Shown here one piece after another: positions 51,226 through 60,468 of a stretch of DNA of 64,000 bases; position 1 is the first letter of the stretch; each line of letters opens with the position of its first letter. The stretch covers positions 3,906,001 to 3,970,000 of the forward strand of contig OZ242974.1 in the NCBI GenBank assembly GCA_965211775.1, in the 5' to 3' direction. The notes under the pieces are model-generated. The model saw only the letters and a program-made list of their open reading frames with translations, had not been told where the DNA came from and made no database searches. Source of the stretch: Thiodiazotropha sp040506975 (GTDB lineage Bacteria; Pseudomonadota; Gammaproteobacteria; Chromatiales; Chromatiaceae). Both the position numbers and the translations under genes were made by a program.

Positions 51226-53151
51226 TTAACCTTGTTGCAGCGAAATGGAATTGCTTTCTCTGTCACAATGTACATGCATATCGAAGTTCAGGTCATCCGC
51301 GAAATCCTGGGCAACGATCCATATCTGAGTCAGATCCTCACTCAAAGTCGGCAGTACCGTGAGCGAACTGCGCGTACGCTTCTCATCGAAGAAGGCAAAA
51401 GGCTCATCGAGAAACAGAAACTGGCTCCCCTGTATGGCCCGATTGACCAGCTCCTGGGACAGCGCGAGACGTACCGCCAACATGATCTGACGCTGGGTAC
51501 CGCTGGATATTTCTTCCAGGTCCATGAAGTCCCGCTTTTCACTGGAGAAGGCGCGCACACTCAGATCGTCGTCGATCTGCAGATGCTCATAACGGTTCTC
51601 GGTAAACAGGGGCAGTGTCTTGCTGACCAGACCGCGCAGCTTGTGGTTGAATTTATGGGAGACCTCCCTGGTCGCGCCCTGAATCAATTGATCCGCCACC
51701 GCGCAGATCTCCATGTGACGCTGTTTGTCATCGATCTTCCGCTGCAGATCACCCTTGATCTGTTTCAGCTGCTCGAACTTATCCAAACGCTCCTGCTCCT
51801 GGTCAATGACCGAATCGAGCTGACCCAGCCGGCGCCGGTCCGTTTCCACGCCCTGCCGCAATTGGCCCTCTTCCAGCGACACACCGTCTCTGACCTCGGC
51901 AATGGTGACGTTCCAGTCGCTCACCCGCTGACTCAGGCGCTCCCGTGCGGCGCGATCGACAATCGCCGGTTCCGCCTCAGCCTCGTCTGGTTGTTCGCTC
52001 TCTGCCTCTTCCGTGCTCTCCGTATCCCTATCTGCCTGGTTGGACTCAGCCTCCTCCACGAGTTCATTACGGATAACCACACTGGAGAGGCCATCCAGGT
52101 TGCCCAAGGCATTCACCAGCCCGTCGGCTGCCTCATCATGGGCTCTGGCACTGCGTCTTTTGGAGGCGCGACGAACCCAGAAGATCAAAAACAACAGCAC
52201 GAATCCGCCCGCACCATACAGCAGCCAGGGGATCATCGAATCTTGCCAGGCAGAGAAATTGTTGCTCAGTATCTCACTCAATTGTTGCGCAGAAGCCTGC
52301 TCGGGCAGGTTTGCCAGCAGATACCAGGCCCCGCCCGCAATCAATGCCAAAAGCAGAGACAGAAACGCCAGAAAACCGGCGCGTCCGGCTGTACTCAGGT
52401 CGGACTCCCGTCTCGGCACGGCATCCTGGTAGGTAATGGATGCGTTCTCCAGCTGTTCGATGAGATCCATCGAATCTTCCATATGGCGGGTCACCTCATT
52501 GTGTTCGCCCTGTAACGCCGGCATCAGGCTGTGATCGATGTCGATCTCATCGATCTGAGTCTGCACGCTGATCTGTTCCGCTTTACGCTGTTCAACCTCA
52601 TTCAGGGTGGCGCCCTTGTCCTCCTGGCAGGCCTCGTTGACATACTCCAGGGTAACCAATCCAGCCATGGTCTTCACCGCAAAGCTATGGGGGTGGGGTG
52701 TCGTGATCTCACGTTGCGCCAGATAGAAGGATTCAACGAACTCCTCAAACTCATAACCGACCAGCTCATAGACCTTGTCCGCAACCTGCTCCACACCTCG
52801 CGCAATCGGTTCCTCATTTTTATCGGATGCCGTAAGGGTAAGTCTGGCGCTGTGGTTACCCGCATCATCGAGAAAACGTTCCAGGCAATAGCGCTTGCCG
52901 TCCCTCGGGGTAAATTCGAGCTGTGCCGAACAATGGGTTTCACCCCAGCGTATCACCTTGGTCAAATCATCCACATCCAGGGAGAAGGTCCTGCCGAAGA
53001 GCGCGAAACAGACGGTTTCACCAATCGTACTCTTGCCCGATTCATTGGGTCCGGATATTGCGATCAAGCCCTGCCCGGGGATATTCTCCAGATTCAGGTC
53101 GGTATACTTCAGGACATTATTCGCCTTGATGGAATTTATGATCATGACCAA
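51226..53151 (-). CDS. SMC/YhaN-like ATPase with two central membrane segments
   Basis: This is a 641-residue protein with Walker A SGPNESGKST (about residues 33-42), an N-lobe typical of RecF/SMC/SbcC ATPases, coiled coil, two hydrophobic segments (AGFLAFLSLLLALIAGGAWYLL at about 255-276 and WLLYGAGGFVLLFLIFWV at about 304-321), an acidic linker, more coiled coil, then the signature ISSGTQRQI and Walker B FLFLDEPFAFFD. The membrane segments replace the usual hinge, as in YhaN. No Mre11/YhaO-like nuclease gene is adjacent; instead a 65-residue gene overlaps its start by ten bases. Confidence 0.82.
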   Translation of the reverse strand: MVMIINSIKANNVLKYTDLNLENIPGQGLIAISGPNESGKSTIGETVCFALFGRTFSLDVDDLTKVIRWGETHCSAQLEFTPRDGKRYCLERFLDDAGNHSARLTLTASDKNEEPIARGVEQVADKVYELVGYEFEEFVESFYLAQREITTPHPHSFAVKTMAGLVTLEYVNEACQEDKGATLNEVEQRKAEQISVQTQIDEIDIDHSLMPALQGEHNEVTRHMEDSMDLIEQLENASITYQDAVPRRESDLSTAGRAGFLAFLSLLLALIAGGAWYLLANLPEQASAQQLSEILSNNFSAWQDSMIPWLLYGAGGFVLLFLIFWVRRASKRRSARAHDEAADGLVNALGNLDGLSSVVIRNELVEEAESNQADRDTESTEEAESEQPDEAEAEPAIVDRAARERLSQRVSDWNVTIAEVRDGVSLEEGQLRQGVETDRRRLGQLDSVIDQEQERLDKFEQLKQIKGDLQRKIDDKQRHMEICAVADQLIQGATREVSHKFNHKLRGLVSKTLPLFTENRYEHLQIDDDLSVRAFSSEKRDFMDLEEISSGTQRQIMLAVRLALSQELVNRAIQGSQFLFLDEPFAFFDEKRTRSSLTVLPTLSEDLTQIWIVAQDFADDLNFDMHVHCDRESNSISLQQG

Positions 53152-53339
53152 CCCTCATCCGCGAGCATACGCAGTTTGTTGATCACCATTTGCATGGCCT
53201 GATCGAATGTCGCCTCGTCAAACGCCTCCCCGGAGTTGAGACGGCGCTCTTTTTCTGCCCTGCAGTAGTCGAGAAACTCCTGGGCAGACGCCCCCAGAGA
53301 CAGATTCTCTTGCTGTGTTGTCTGATCTGACGAAGACAT
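53142..53339 (-). CDS. Small helical protein overlapping the SMC-like gene
   Basis: This is a 65-residue acidic, soluble, helical protein starting at ATG 53339 after GGGGAG. Its end overlaps the start of the SMC-like ATPase by ten bases, so the two are translationally coupled and likely work together. No family was recognised. Confidence 0.65.
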   Translation of the reverse strand: MSSSDQTTQQENLSLGASAQEFLDYCRAEKERRLNSGEAFDEATFDQAMQMVINKLRMLADEGWS

Positions 53340-53735
53340 ACAAAACTCCCCTTTTTTCTTGTGTACCGCCTGAACTGCTTGAACCAGTATAGGGCGTTCT
53401 GATCAGCAGGTCATCACCGAAACAGCCCGTTGCCGGATCTGCAACAATTCGAAATATCTATCGGTAACAAACTGTTAAGGGACTATCGCATGGCTGGATT
53501 AAACCGTTTTCCCTTTCATGCCCAATAATATCAATAACTTATGCTATTGCTTTTTTGAGATTTAAAGCCTTGTGGCGGATATCCGAAATGTGTCGGCTTT
53601 TTTTACGCTCACGAAGCATATCAACCCCCATGAAAATATGTCAGATCCTATCTTACTGTTTTAAAAGAATATCTTAATGTTTGGCATTTTTTTTGTTTAT
53701 GTAAAAATAACAACGTATAAATATTTGACCGGTAG
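53340..53735. other. Divergent intergenic region
   Basis: This 396-bp AT-rich region lies between the leftward SMC-like operon and the rightward 105-residue gene and should hold both promoters. No clear operator, RNA gene or repeat was found. Confidence 0.4.
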
Positions 53736-54053
53736 ATGACTGTGGATAGACGTATTGGTATCAGCGCCATTCCCTCAGACCCAAAAAGCTATCTCAACGA
53801 GCAACAACAGCTGGGATTGATACACCTGAGAGAGTATGGCTGGACGACCTTCTGCGTAAGGCGTCTCTCAGGAGAGCGCGCGACAACGATTCTCAGAAAC
53901 AAACACAACAAAGTACTGGGCATCCTGAACAAAGACGGCACGCTCAGAATTGCAAATCAATTGAAGGTTCGTGACTGCAGATACGAAGAGAACACCGACA
54001 TCGAAAGCATGTTGGACTCAATCAAACAGCAAGTAAAGAAACCTTCGCTGTAA
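53736..54053 (+). CDS. Hypothetical small cytoplasmic protein
   Basis: This is a 105-residue protein with no signal or membrane segment. The middle (YGWTTFCVRRLSGERATTILRN, then KVLGILNKDGTLRI) suggests a small alpha/beta domain with a strand-turn-strand. No family was recognised, and the upstream region gives no clue to its role. Confidence 0.55.
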   Translation: MTVDRRIGISAIPSDPKSYLNEQQQLGLIHLREYGWTTFCVRRLSGERATTILRNKHNKVLGILNKDGTLRIANQLKVRDCRYEENTDIESMLDSIKQQVKKPSL

Positions 54054-54360
54054 TAATCCCTGTTCATCAAGTACAAAGTATCCGAAACACCGCCATAATC
54101 ATTGCCACTAGGGCCTAAGCACCAAAGGTTCAACATGAAGTATAGGTTTGAATAACTGGTTCTGGTGGTTCATGCTGAACCTCAGTTTTCTGACTACCCA
54201 CCCTGGCGTCTGTGGTCGCCAGGGGCTATTTCAGTATATACCTGTCTGCTACTATTGTGAATTACAGAGAGGTTATGACTTCGGCAGGATGCTCCTACCT
54301 ATAAGAGCTGGCAAAATAATCACTGGTTATGTATCAAATCCAAATGGAAAAATTAAGCGC
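54054..54360. other. Intergenic region before the split thioesterase gene
   Basis: About 300 bases contain a GC-rich inverted repeat (CCCTGGCG ... CGCCAGGG, 54201-54224) without a U run. An open frame from 54148 runs into the thioesterase but looks non-coding before 54361. No gene is called here. Confidence 0.4.
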
Positions 54361-54479
54361 ATGATTGAAACCTATAGAGGCGTCGTATATCCCAACCAAC
54401 TTGATCATATGGGTCATATGAATGTGCAGTGGTATACATCGAAGTTCGATGAGGGAACATGGCATTTATTATCTTTTTT

Positions 54480-55753
54480 CATTGCTGTCCCATTAACTTT
54501 TACAGTAGAGCCAGTTGATTGCAATCATTTGTTTTGTCATTGATTGGGTCTCCTCGTAGTAACGCCATCAGGTCTCGTTTTTCAAACAGGTTCATCTGTA
54601 ATAATCGCAATATCTGTTGAGCACTTTTTCGGATTTTCGACTGGAACTTGATATAGGCAAGCAACAAATAAACACACAAAGCAATCCAGATTTGTGTCAT
54701 CACAGCATTCTTACTGGTACCGACAAATGATTTGATTTTCAGGTTCTGTTTGATCCACTTGAAGAACAACTCAATATCCCAACGAGCCTTATAAATCTGT
54801 GCAATGGTTTTGGCAGCCAGCTTGAAATTATTCGTCAGAAAAACATAATGCTTGCTGGTTTCAGGATCGCGGTAACCGATACGACGCAACTGAATTGGAC
54901 ACTTCTTTGCTGTGATTGGCCCGGTAAATTCAATGATTTGATCTAATGTCAGTCCTTTGCTTTTAATCACTGGCTGGCGGGATATCACCCGATAAACTGC
55001 ATTGGACTTTTGACGTGTAACAAAGAAAATGCCTTTTTTATTCAGTTGATTATACCACTCGTAGTCGTTATAGCCTTTATCGAAGGTCACAATACTGCCT
55101 TTTGGAAAATTCATCAGCTTGCCAATATTGACTTCATGCTGGTTGCCTTCGGTGACAGCAAAGAACTCGGGTAAATGACCTGAATGGTTGAGTCCAACAT
55201 GTAATTTTACTGCCGCTTTTGTCGTGCGAAATTCAGCCCATGGAAAAACTGACAGGCATAAATCAATGATACTGGCATCCAGGGAATACAGTGGATTCTT
55301 AAAACGAAAATCATGCGATGGTGCTTTTGCCTGGCATCGCGTCAACAGTTTGCTAAACAACTCTTCATAAAGCGTGTAAGGCTTGTCATTGTTGATGCGA
55401 GATAAACTCGAACGCCTAATCAAACGACTACCCAGGTGATAAAGACGATGCGCCTGTGCCCCGAGATTATCAACCATATCCCGCAAACTGTTTCTACCGG
55501 AAAGTTGTCCCATCATCATTGCCACGAACTGGCCCCAGCGGGAGTTTTTACGAAAAGCCCTGCCTGTATGATGTTCTTTTGCCAGTGTTTCAAATTCATG
55601 TCTCGAAATCAGTTTCAGCAGTTGCGCAAATACCGTGCTATTATGTGAAATGGCCTGGTTATTCCTTTTGATTCAATGATTTGTTTGCGCTTTTATTTTA
55701 TCAAAATGTGAATAACCTGGGCCTCCTAAATCTCAGTTAATGGGACAGCAGTG
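54480..55753 (-). mobile_element. IS4-family element, copy a
   Basis: The 1274-bp element has ends CATTGCTGTCCCATTAAC and the complement of CACTGCTGTCCCATTAAC, flanked by a 9-bp duplication ATCTTTTTT (54471-54479 and 55754-55762). It lies only 35 bases from the second IS4. Confidence 0.9.
54500..55525 (-). pseudogene. IS4-family transposase lacking an intact N-terminus
   Basis: The open frame gives 341 residues from GTG 55525, with the DDE-type segments YSLDASIID, FDKGYNDYEWY and YKARWDIELFFKWIK. Compared with copy b, about 57 N-terminal residues are still readable upstream but without a start codon, and the beginning is shifted by a small insertion. It is probably inactive or made as a truncated protein. 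Confidence 0.7.
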
Positions 55754-55788
55754 ATCTTTTTTAGGTATTACAAATAAATACATAAGAG

Positions 55789-57064
55789 CACTGCTGTCCC
55801 GCTAACTTTCAAAGCAAAGCCATCTGATTATTATCAGGTTGGCCCTCGCGGGGTGGATCACCTCGCAGCAATGCCATCAGATCCCGTTTTTCAAACAAAT
55901 TAAGCTGTAGTAATCGTAATATTTGTTGCATGCTTTTTTGCAACTTCGACTGGAACTTGAGAAAGGCCAGTAGCAAATAGACACACAATGCAATCCAGAT
56001 CTGTGTCATAAGCGCATTTTTGCTGGTACCCACAAATGATTTGATTTTCAGGTTTTGTTTGATCCATTTGAAAAACAATTCGACCTGCCACCTTGCCCTG
56101 TATATATCGGCAATCGTTTTGGCAGCAAGCTCGAAATTGTTGGTGAGAAACACATAACGCCTTCCGGTCTCCGCATCCCGATAGCCGATACGACGTAATG
56201 GTACTGGGCACTTTTTGGCAGTCTGCGCACCTGTAAACTCAATGGTTTGGTCGCTGGTCAATCCCTTACTTTTCAACACTGATCGACGGCTTACCGTACG
56301 GTACTTTGCATTGGTCTTCAGGCGAGTGACAAAAAATATCCCTTTTGCTGTCAGTTGGTTATACCAAGCGTAGTCGTTGTAACCCTTATCAACCGCCACG
56401 ATACTCCCCTTGGGGAATTTCAAGGCACGCCCGACAGTTACATCGTGTGCCTTACCCTCTGTCACCGTCACAAATTCCGGCAAATAGCCCGAGTGGTTCA
56501 GCCCAACATGCAGTTTTATCGCTCCTTTCGTCGTGCGAAAATCAGCCCAGGGGAAAACAGACAGACATAAATCGATCGTCGAAGCATCCAGCGAATAAAG
56601 TGGGTTGCTGAAACGAAAATCATGACCAGGAACCACACCCTGACAGCGATGCAACAGCTTTCCAAACAAAGCTTCATACAGCCCGTATGGCTTACCATCA
56701 TTGATGCGGGATAAATTGGAACGTGACAGTTTTGCACTACCGAGGTGATAAAGACGATGGGCTTGCGCGGACATACTGTCAACGATGTCACGTAAGCTGT
56801 TTCGACCTGACAGTTGCGCCATTGCCAGGGTTACGAATTGCGACCAACGTGAGGCTGTTCGGAAAGAACGGCCTGTATGGTGCTGTTTTGCAAGGGTCTC
56901 GAATTCATGTCTCGGTATTAGTTTCATAAGTTGTGAAAACACAGTATTATGGTGACTCAAGGCCTGATTTCCTTTTTGTTTTTCAATGGTTTGTGGTGAG
57001 CTCATTGTAACAAAACAAACTGGTCTTCAGGCCTTCTTATTCTCTCCTTAACGGGACAGCAGTG
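55789..57064 (-). mobile_element. IS4-family element, copy b
   Basis: The 1276-bp element has ends CACTGCTGTCCCGCTAA and the complement of CACTGCTGTCCCGTTAA, and a 9-bp duplication ACATAAGAG (55780-55788 and 57065-57073). It is related to copy a but clearly different in sequence. Confidence 0.91.
55809..57005 (-). CDS. IS4-family transposase
   Basis: This full-length 398-residue frame has an N-terminal domain (HNTVFSQLMKLIPRHEFETL) typical of this IS4 subgroup and DDE segments YSLDASTID, VDKGYNDYAWY and YRARWQVELFFKWIK. It is probably active. Confidence 0.92.
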   Translation of the reverse strand: MSSPQTIEKQKGNQALSHHNTVFSQLMKLIPRHEFETLAKQHHTGRSFRTASRWSQFVTLAMAQLSGRNSLRDIVDSMSAQAHRLYHLGSAKLSRSNLSRINDGKPYGLYEALFGKLLHRCQGVVPGHDFRFSNPLYSLDASTIDLCLSVFPWADFRTTKGAIKLHVGLNHSGYLPEFVTVTEGKAHDVTVGRALKFPKGSIVAVDKGYNDYAWYNQLTAKGIFFVTRLKTNAKYRTVSRRSVLKSKGLTSDQTIEFTGAQTAKKCPVPLRRIGYRDAETGRRYVFLTNNFELAAKTIADIYRARWQVELFFKWIKQNLKIKSFVGTSKNALMTQIWIALCVYLLLAFLKFQSKLQKSMQQILRLLQLNLFEKRDLMALLRGDPPREGQPDNNQMALL

Positions 57065-57382
57065 ACATAAGAGATAATGATAAGGGCATGGCCGCGCTTG
57101 AACAGGTTACAAAATACAAAGCCGAAGTGATGGCTGGTGATTTACTTGTTGTGAAGTCAAAACCACTAAAAGTAAATGACAAAACGCTTCGATTTATTCA
57201 TTCAATGTTTAACGTGGAAACTGGAGAAGAAGTCGCAACAACTGAAACAGTTGCAGTTCATCTTGATAGGATGAAAAGAAAAGGATGTTCCTTGCCGGTT
57301 GAAATCGTATCAAGATGCGAGAAGATAATTCAAAATGACGGATAGAAAAGTATAGTAATAGGGCCTTATCAAAACAACTATT

Positions 57383-57739
57383 ATGAAGAACATGATATTT
57401 GTAATTACAGTAGGAATAATAGCTGGAACTACAAGTTGGGCTGTCGTTGGTTTGGTATCAGATAGATATGAACCATTTGATAGTGATACTGGATTTTATA
57501 TTGGTCAGTTTATCTTATCTACTATCGCTCTATGGGTAGGGTATAATAAGAAGCTCATAGATTTAGTCGTCTATCTTGTAGCTGCATACTTTGGTATGAA
57601 TGCATATTCATATATTTTCGGTGGGTCAGAGCAAAAAGCATGGGTGATGCTGGGCATGATCACGACTATCAGCCTCATTGTCTTTCCATCGATATTTGGG
57701 ATCATCGGTAAACTCGTGGGCTATATGCAGCGAAATTAG
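57383..57739 (+). CDS. Small membrane protein
   Basis: This is a 118-residue protein with about four hydrophobic segments (MIFVITVGIIAGTTSWAVVG, FILSTIALWVGY, LVVYLVAAYFGMNAYSYIF, MITTISLIVFPSIFGIIGKL). No family was recognised. The AT-rich base use differs from most of the window and suggests transfer. The start has no clear ribosome site. It follows the disrupted thioesterase gene by 37 bases. Confidence 0.6.
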   Translation: MKNMIFVITVGIIAGTTSWAVVGLVSDRYEPFDSDTGFYIGQFILSTIALWVGYNKKLIDLVVYLVAAYFGMNAYSYIFGGSEQKAWVMLGMITTISLIVFPSIFGIIGKLVGYMQRN

Positions 57740-58003
57740 AATTTGGTAAGGGGAGTCAGGACGCCTCTATCCTCCATTCTGGACCTTACATATATTCCAA
57801 CGAACACAGGCCCCCTCCTGGGTCATTTCAAACCCAAATCCGCGCTTATTTACCTCGATCGGTATGAGGTCGATTGGATAAAAGGTTGCTACTGGTCTCA
57901 GCCTATAGTTTTGCGAAATTAGTATTTACCCTGTATATCCATTACTTACGGAATATGACATGTTACATCTTGTTACAACGCGTTACCGATCAGAGATGAT
58001 TAA

Positions 58004-59571
58004 CCCCAATATTTCACGCATTAAAAAGGCAAAATCCTGATACTTCGATATAATTCAGTTGCTTACACTGTAATCGAAAGGATTTTGCCTGTGACAAACT
58101 GTACCCAGACTGCCTTTGATTTTCCAGCCCTAAAACGCCGTAAGGTTCAAGCCGAGTTTTCCGGTGGCGATATCACCTCGGACGGCGGCGTGTTGCTGCT
58201 GCGTGAGATCGACAGGCGTCTGGGATTGCTCGAGGCGGTTGATGCGGTCATCCCCGACCCGCGAGATCCCCGCTATATTGAACACAGCCAGTTGAGCCTG
58301 TTGCGCCAGCGAGTCTATGGGCTCTGCCTGGGTTATGAAGATCTGAACGACCATCAGACACTACGCACCGACACGGCCCTACAGAGCTCGATCGAACGCG
58401 AGGAGGTACTGGGCAGCCAGTCGACACTTTGTCGGCTGGAGAACCGGGTCGATCGCCGGGTTGCCGTTGATGTCCACAACCTACTGCTCGAGCAGTTCAT
58501 TGCCTCATATGATGCACTACCCGATGAGCTGATCCTGGATTTCGACGCCACGGATGATCCGGTGCATGGCCGCCAGGAAGGCCGCTTCTTTCACGGCTAC
58601 TACGATCACTACTGCTTCCTGCCCCTGTATGTCTTTTGTGGCGATCAACTGCTGGTGAGTTATCTGCGGCCCAGCCGGATCGATGCGCCCAAGCATGCCT
58701 GGGCGATTCTGGCGCTGTTGGTCAAACGCCTGCGCCGGGCTTGGCCTGAAGTGCGTATCATCTTTCGGGGCGATAGCGGCTTTTGCCGTCACCACATGCT
58801 CAGCTGGTGCGAGCGCAACGCTGTGGGCTATATCGTGGGCATCGCCAAGAATGACGCCTTGCTGCGGTGTATCCGTGAGCCCATGCAGTGGGTTGAGGAA
58901 CTGGCGAAGCGAACCGGCATGAAGATGCGGGAATTCTTTCAGTTTCACTATGCCGCCAGCACCTGGAAGACGCGTCGCAAGGTGATCGCCAAACTGGAGG
59001 TCACCGACAAGGGGCCAAATCCACGCTTCATCGTCACCAACCTGGCCGGCGACAAACAGCGCCTTTACGATGACCTCTACTGCGCCCGTGGTGACATGGA
59101 GAACCGAATCAAGGAGCAGCAACTGGGGCTGTTCGCCGATCGCACCAGCGCGCATTACTGGTGGGCCAATCAGTTTCGTCTACTGCTGTCCAGTCTGGCC
59201 TATGTGCTGATGGAGGCCATCCGGCGCCTCGCGCTGAAGGGCACGGAACTGGCGCGTGCACAGATGACCACGATCCGGCTCAAACTGTTCAAGATCGGGG
59301 CGGTCATCATTCGCAACACGCGACGGATCCGCTTCCTGCTCTCCAGCACCTATCCCTATCAGGCGCTGTTTTTCCAGGTGGCGGCACGACTCAAGCCGGG
59401 ATAGCCCGGCAGAGTGCTGCCCCGGCACGTTGATCAACAATGGGGGTAAGGGGGAGTCTGCCCGGAGGGTGGAAAATCAGGGCTTGATAGAGGTTTGGTT
59501 CCCAGTGAGGGCAAACCATCCAAGCTTGGCCATATCACCGGCTAAATTTAAAAACGGATGAAACATGCGGG
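58004..59571 (+). mobile_element. IS1380-family element, copy C
   Basis: The 1568-bp copy is nearly identical to copy A (17159-18726), with a 4-bp duplication TTAA (58000-58003 and 59572-59575). Confidence 0.93.
58085..59404 (+). CDS. IS1380-family transposase
   Basis: This is a 439-residue intact frame; only a few residues differ from copy A (for example Pro to Thr near residue 95, Tyr to His near 130, Pro to Leu near 144). The catalytic segments are unchanged. Confidence 0.93.
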   Translation: MPVTNCTQTAFDFPALKRRKVQAEFSGGDITSDGGVLLLREIDRRLGLLEAVDAVIPDPRDPRYIEHSQLSLLRQRVYGLCLGYEDLNDHQTLRTDTALQSSIEREEVLGSQSTLCRLENRVDRRVAVDVHNLLLEQFIASYDALPDELILDFDATDDPVHGRQEGRFFHGYYDHYCFLPLYVFCGDQLLVSYLRPSRIDAPKHAWAILALLVKRLRRAWPEVRIIFRGDSGFCRHHMLSWCERNAVGYIVGIAKNDALLRCIREPMQWVEELAKRTGMKMREFFQFHYAASTWKTRRKVIAKLEVTDKGPNPRFIVTNLAGDKQRLYDDLYCARGDMENRIKEQQLGLFADRTSAHYWWANQFRLLLSSLAYVLMEAIRRLALKGTELARAQMTTIRLKLFKIGAVIIRNTRRIRFLLSSTYPYQALFFQVAARLKPG

Positions 59572-59738
59572 TTAAACAACCAGCGGCAACCAAAATTGAC
59601 TCTGACCATAAGCCATTCCGAGTGCTTTACCAATTGCAGATCAATCTTCCGACATCGTGTTTGGGGTTTTCGGCGGGCGACAGGCCAGATAAAACCGATC
59701 AGGGGGAATATGAAATTTGACAGACTTCCAATCAAGAT

Positions 59739-59756
59739 ACATACTGGTCGGTATGT
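59739..59756. promoter_or_regulatory. Palindromic operator ahead of the TetR gene
   Basis: ACATAC-TGGTCG-GTATGT has perfect 6-bp arms and ends four bases before the TetR start. TetR-family repressors commonly bind such palindromes on their own promoters, so this is a likely autoregulatory site. Confidence 0.65.
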
Positions 59757-59759
59757 TCC

Positions 59760-60377
59760 ATGAACGGGATTCCCACTGCCATGCTTGCCGATGCTGACGC
59801 TACCCGACGGTCACTGTTGGAAGCGGCCTATGAGGAGATTCATCGTTTCGGATTTCAGGCAGCCAGTCTGAACGCCATCCTGGAACGAACCGGTGTCACC
59901 AAAGGCGCTCTCTATCACCATTTCAGCAGCAAACTGCAACTCGGCTACGCCGTACTGGACGAACATATCGACGGGGAGTTGCAGAGGCTCTGGTTCGAAC
60001 CCCTGCATCAACCCGGGCACCCAATCGACATACTGATGGAGGCCATCATGCATATGGGTGAGCACTACCAGTGCGAAGAGATAACCCTCGGCTGCCCACT
60101 CAACAACCTGGCCCAGGAGATGTCCGCCATCGATGACGGTTTTCGCCAGCGCATCGACTCGATCTATAAACGCTGGCAGGAGAGCATCGAAACACTACTG
60201 GCCCGAGGACAGCAGGAAGGCAGCGTGTCCACCACGATCGATCCGGCCGATACGGCATTTTTCATCCTTGCCTCGCTGGAGGGTTGCATGAGCATGGCGA
60301 AAAATGCCCAGAGCCATGACGAGCTGATGCGCTGCGGCAAGGCGTTGTTAAGCTATCTGAACAGCCTTCGCGCCTAA
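59760..60377 (+). CDS. TetR-family transcriptional regulator
   Basis: This is a 205-residue repressor with an N-terminal helix-turn-helix (AAYEEIHRFGFQAASLNAIL ... GVTKGALYHHFSSKLQLGYAV, residues 21-66) and a C-terminal ligand domain rich in helices. The start at ATG 59760 directly follows the palindromic operator; an internal ATG at 59781 is an alternative. It precedes the exporter operon on the same strand and probably controls it. Confidence 0.88.
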   Translation: MNGIPTAMLADADATRRSLLEAAYEEIHRFGFQAASLNAILERTGVTKGALYHHFSSKLQLGYAVLDEHIDGELQRLWFEPLHQPGHPIDILMEAIMHMGEHYQCEEITLGCPLNNLAQEMSAIDDGFRQRIDSIYKRWQESIETLLARGQQEGSVSTTIDPADTAFFILASLEGCMSMAKNAQSHDELMRCGKALLSYLNSLRA

Positions 60378-60468
60378 ACCCGCAAAGCAAAACCAAACAA
60401 CTATCGCAAGGAACGTGAAATGAACAAACAACCAATCAAAACAGACAAATCAGCAACAGGGAAATGAC

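Larger units (their letters stand above)
54361..57345 (+). pseudogene. Acyl-CoA thioesterase gene split by two IS4 elements
   Basis: Three pieces rejoin exactly: 54361-54479, 55763-55788 and 57074-57345. After removing each IS with one 9-base duplication, the frame reads through SFLGITNKYIRDNDKGMAALEQV to give 138 residues. The start (ETYRGVVYPNQLDHMGHMNV) has the Asp and D-H-M-G-H-M-N pattern of 4-hydroxybenzoyl-CoA-type hotdog thioesterases, and the end (DRMKRKGCSLPVEI) fits the same family. As it stands the gene is inactive. Confidence 0.85.

Noticed and set aside
54201..54224. GC-rich hairpin as a terminator
   Set aside because: No U run follows on either strand and no gene ends close to it, so no role could be assigned.
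54148..54360. N-terminal extension of the thioesterase or a separate small gene
   Set aside because: The frame is open but its sequence is unlike the family, and the thioesterase fold begins at ATG 54361.
57358..57370. Further copy of the E-family terminus (TAGGGCCTTATC)
   Set aside because: Only seven to eight bases match, which is expected by chance.
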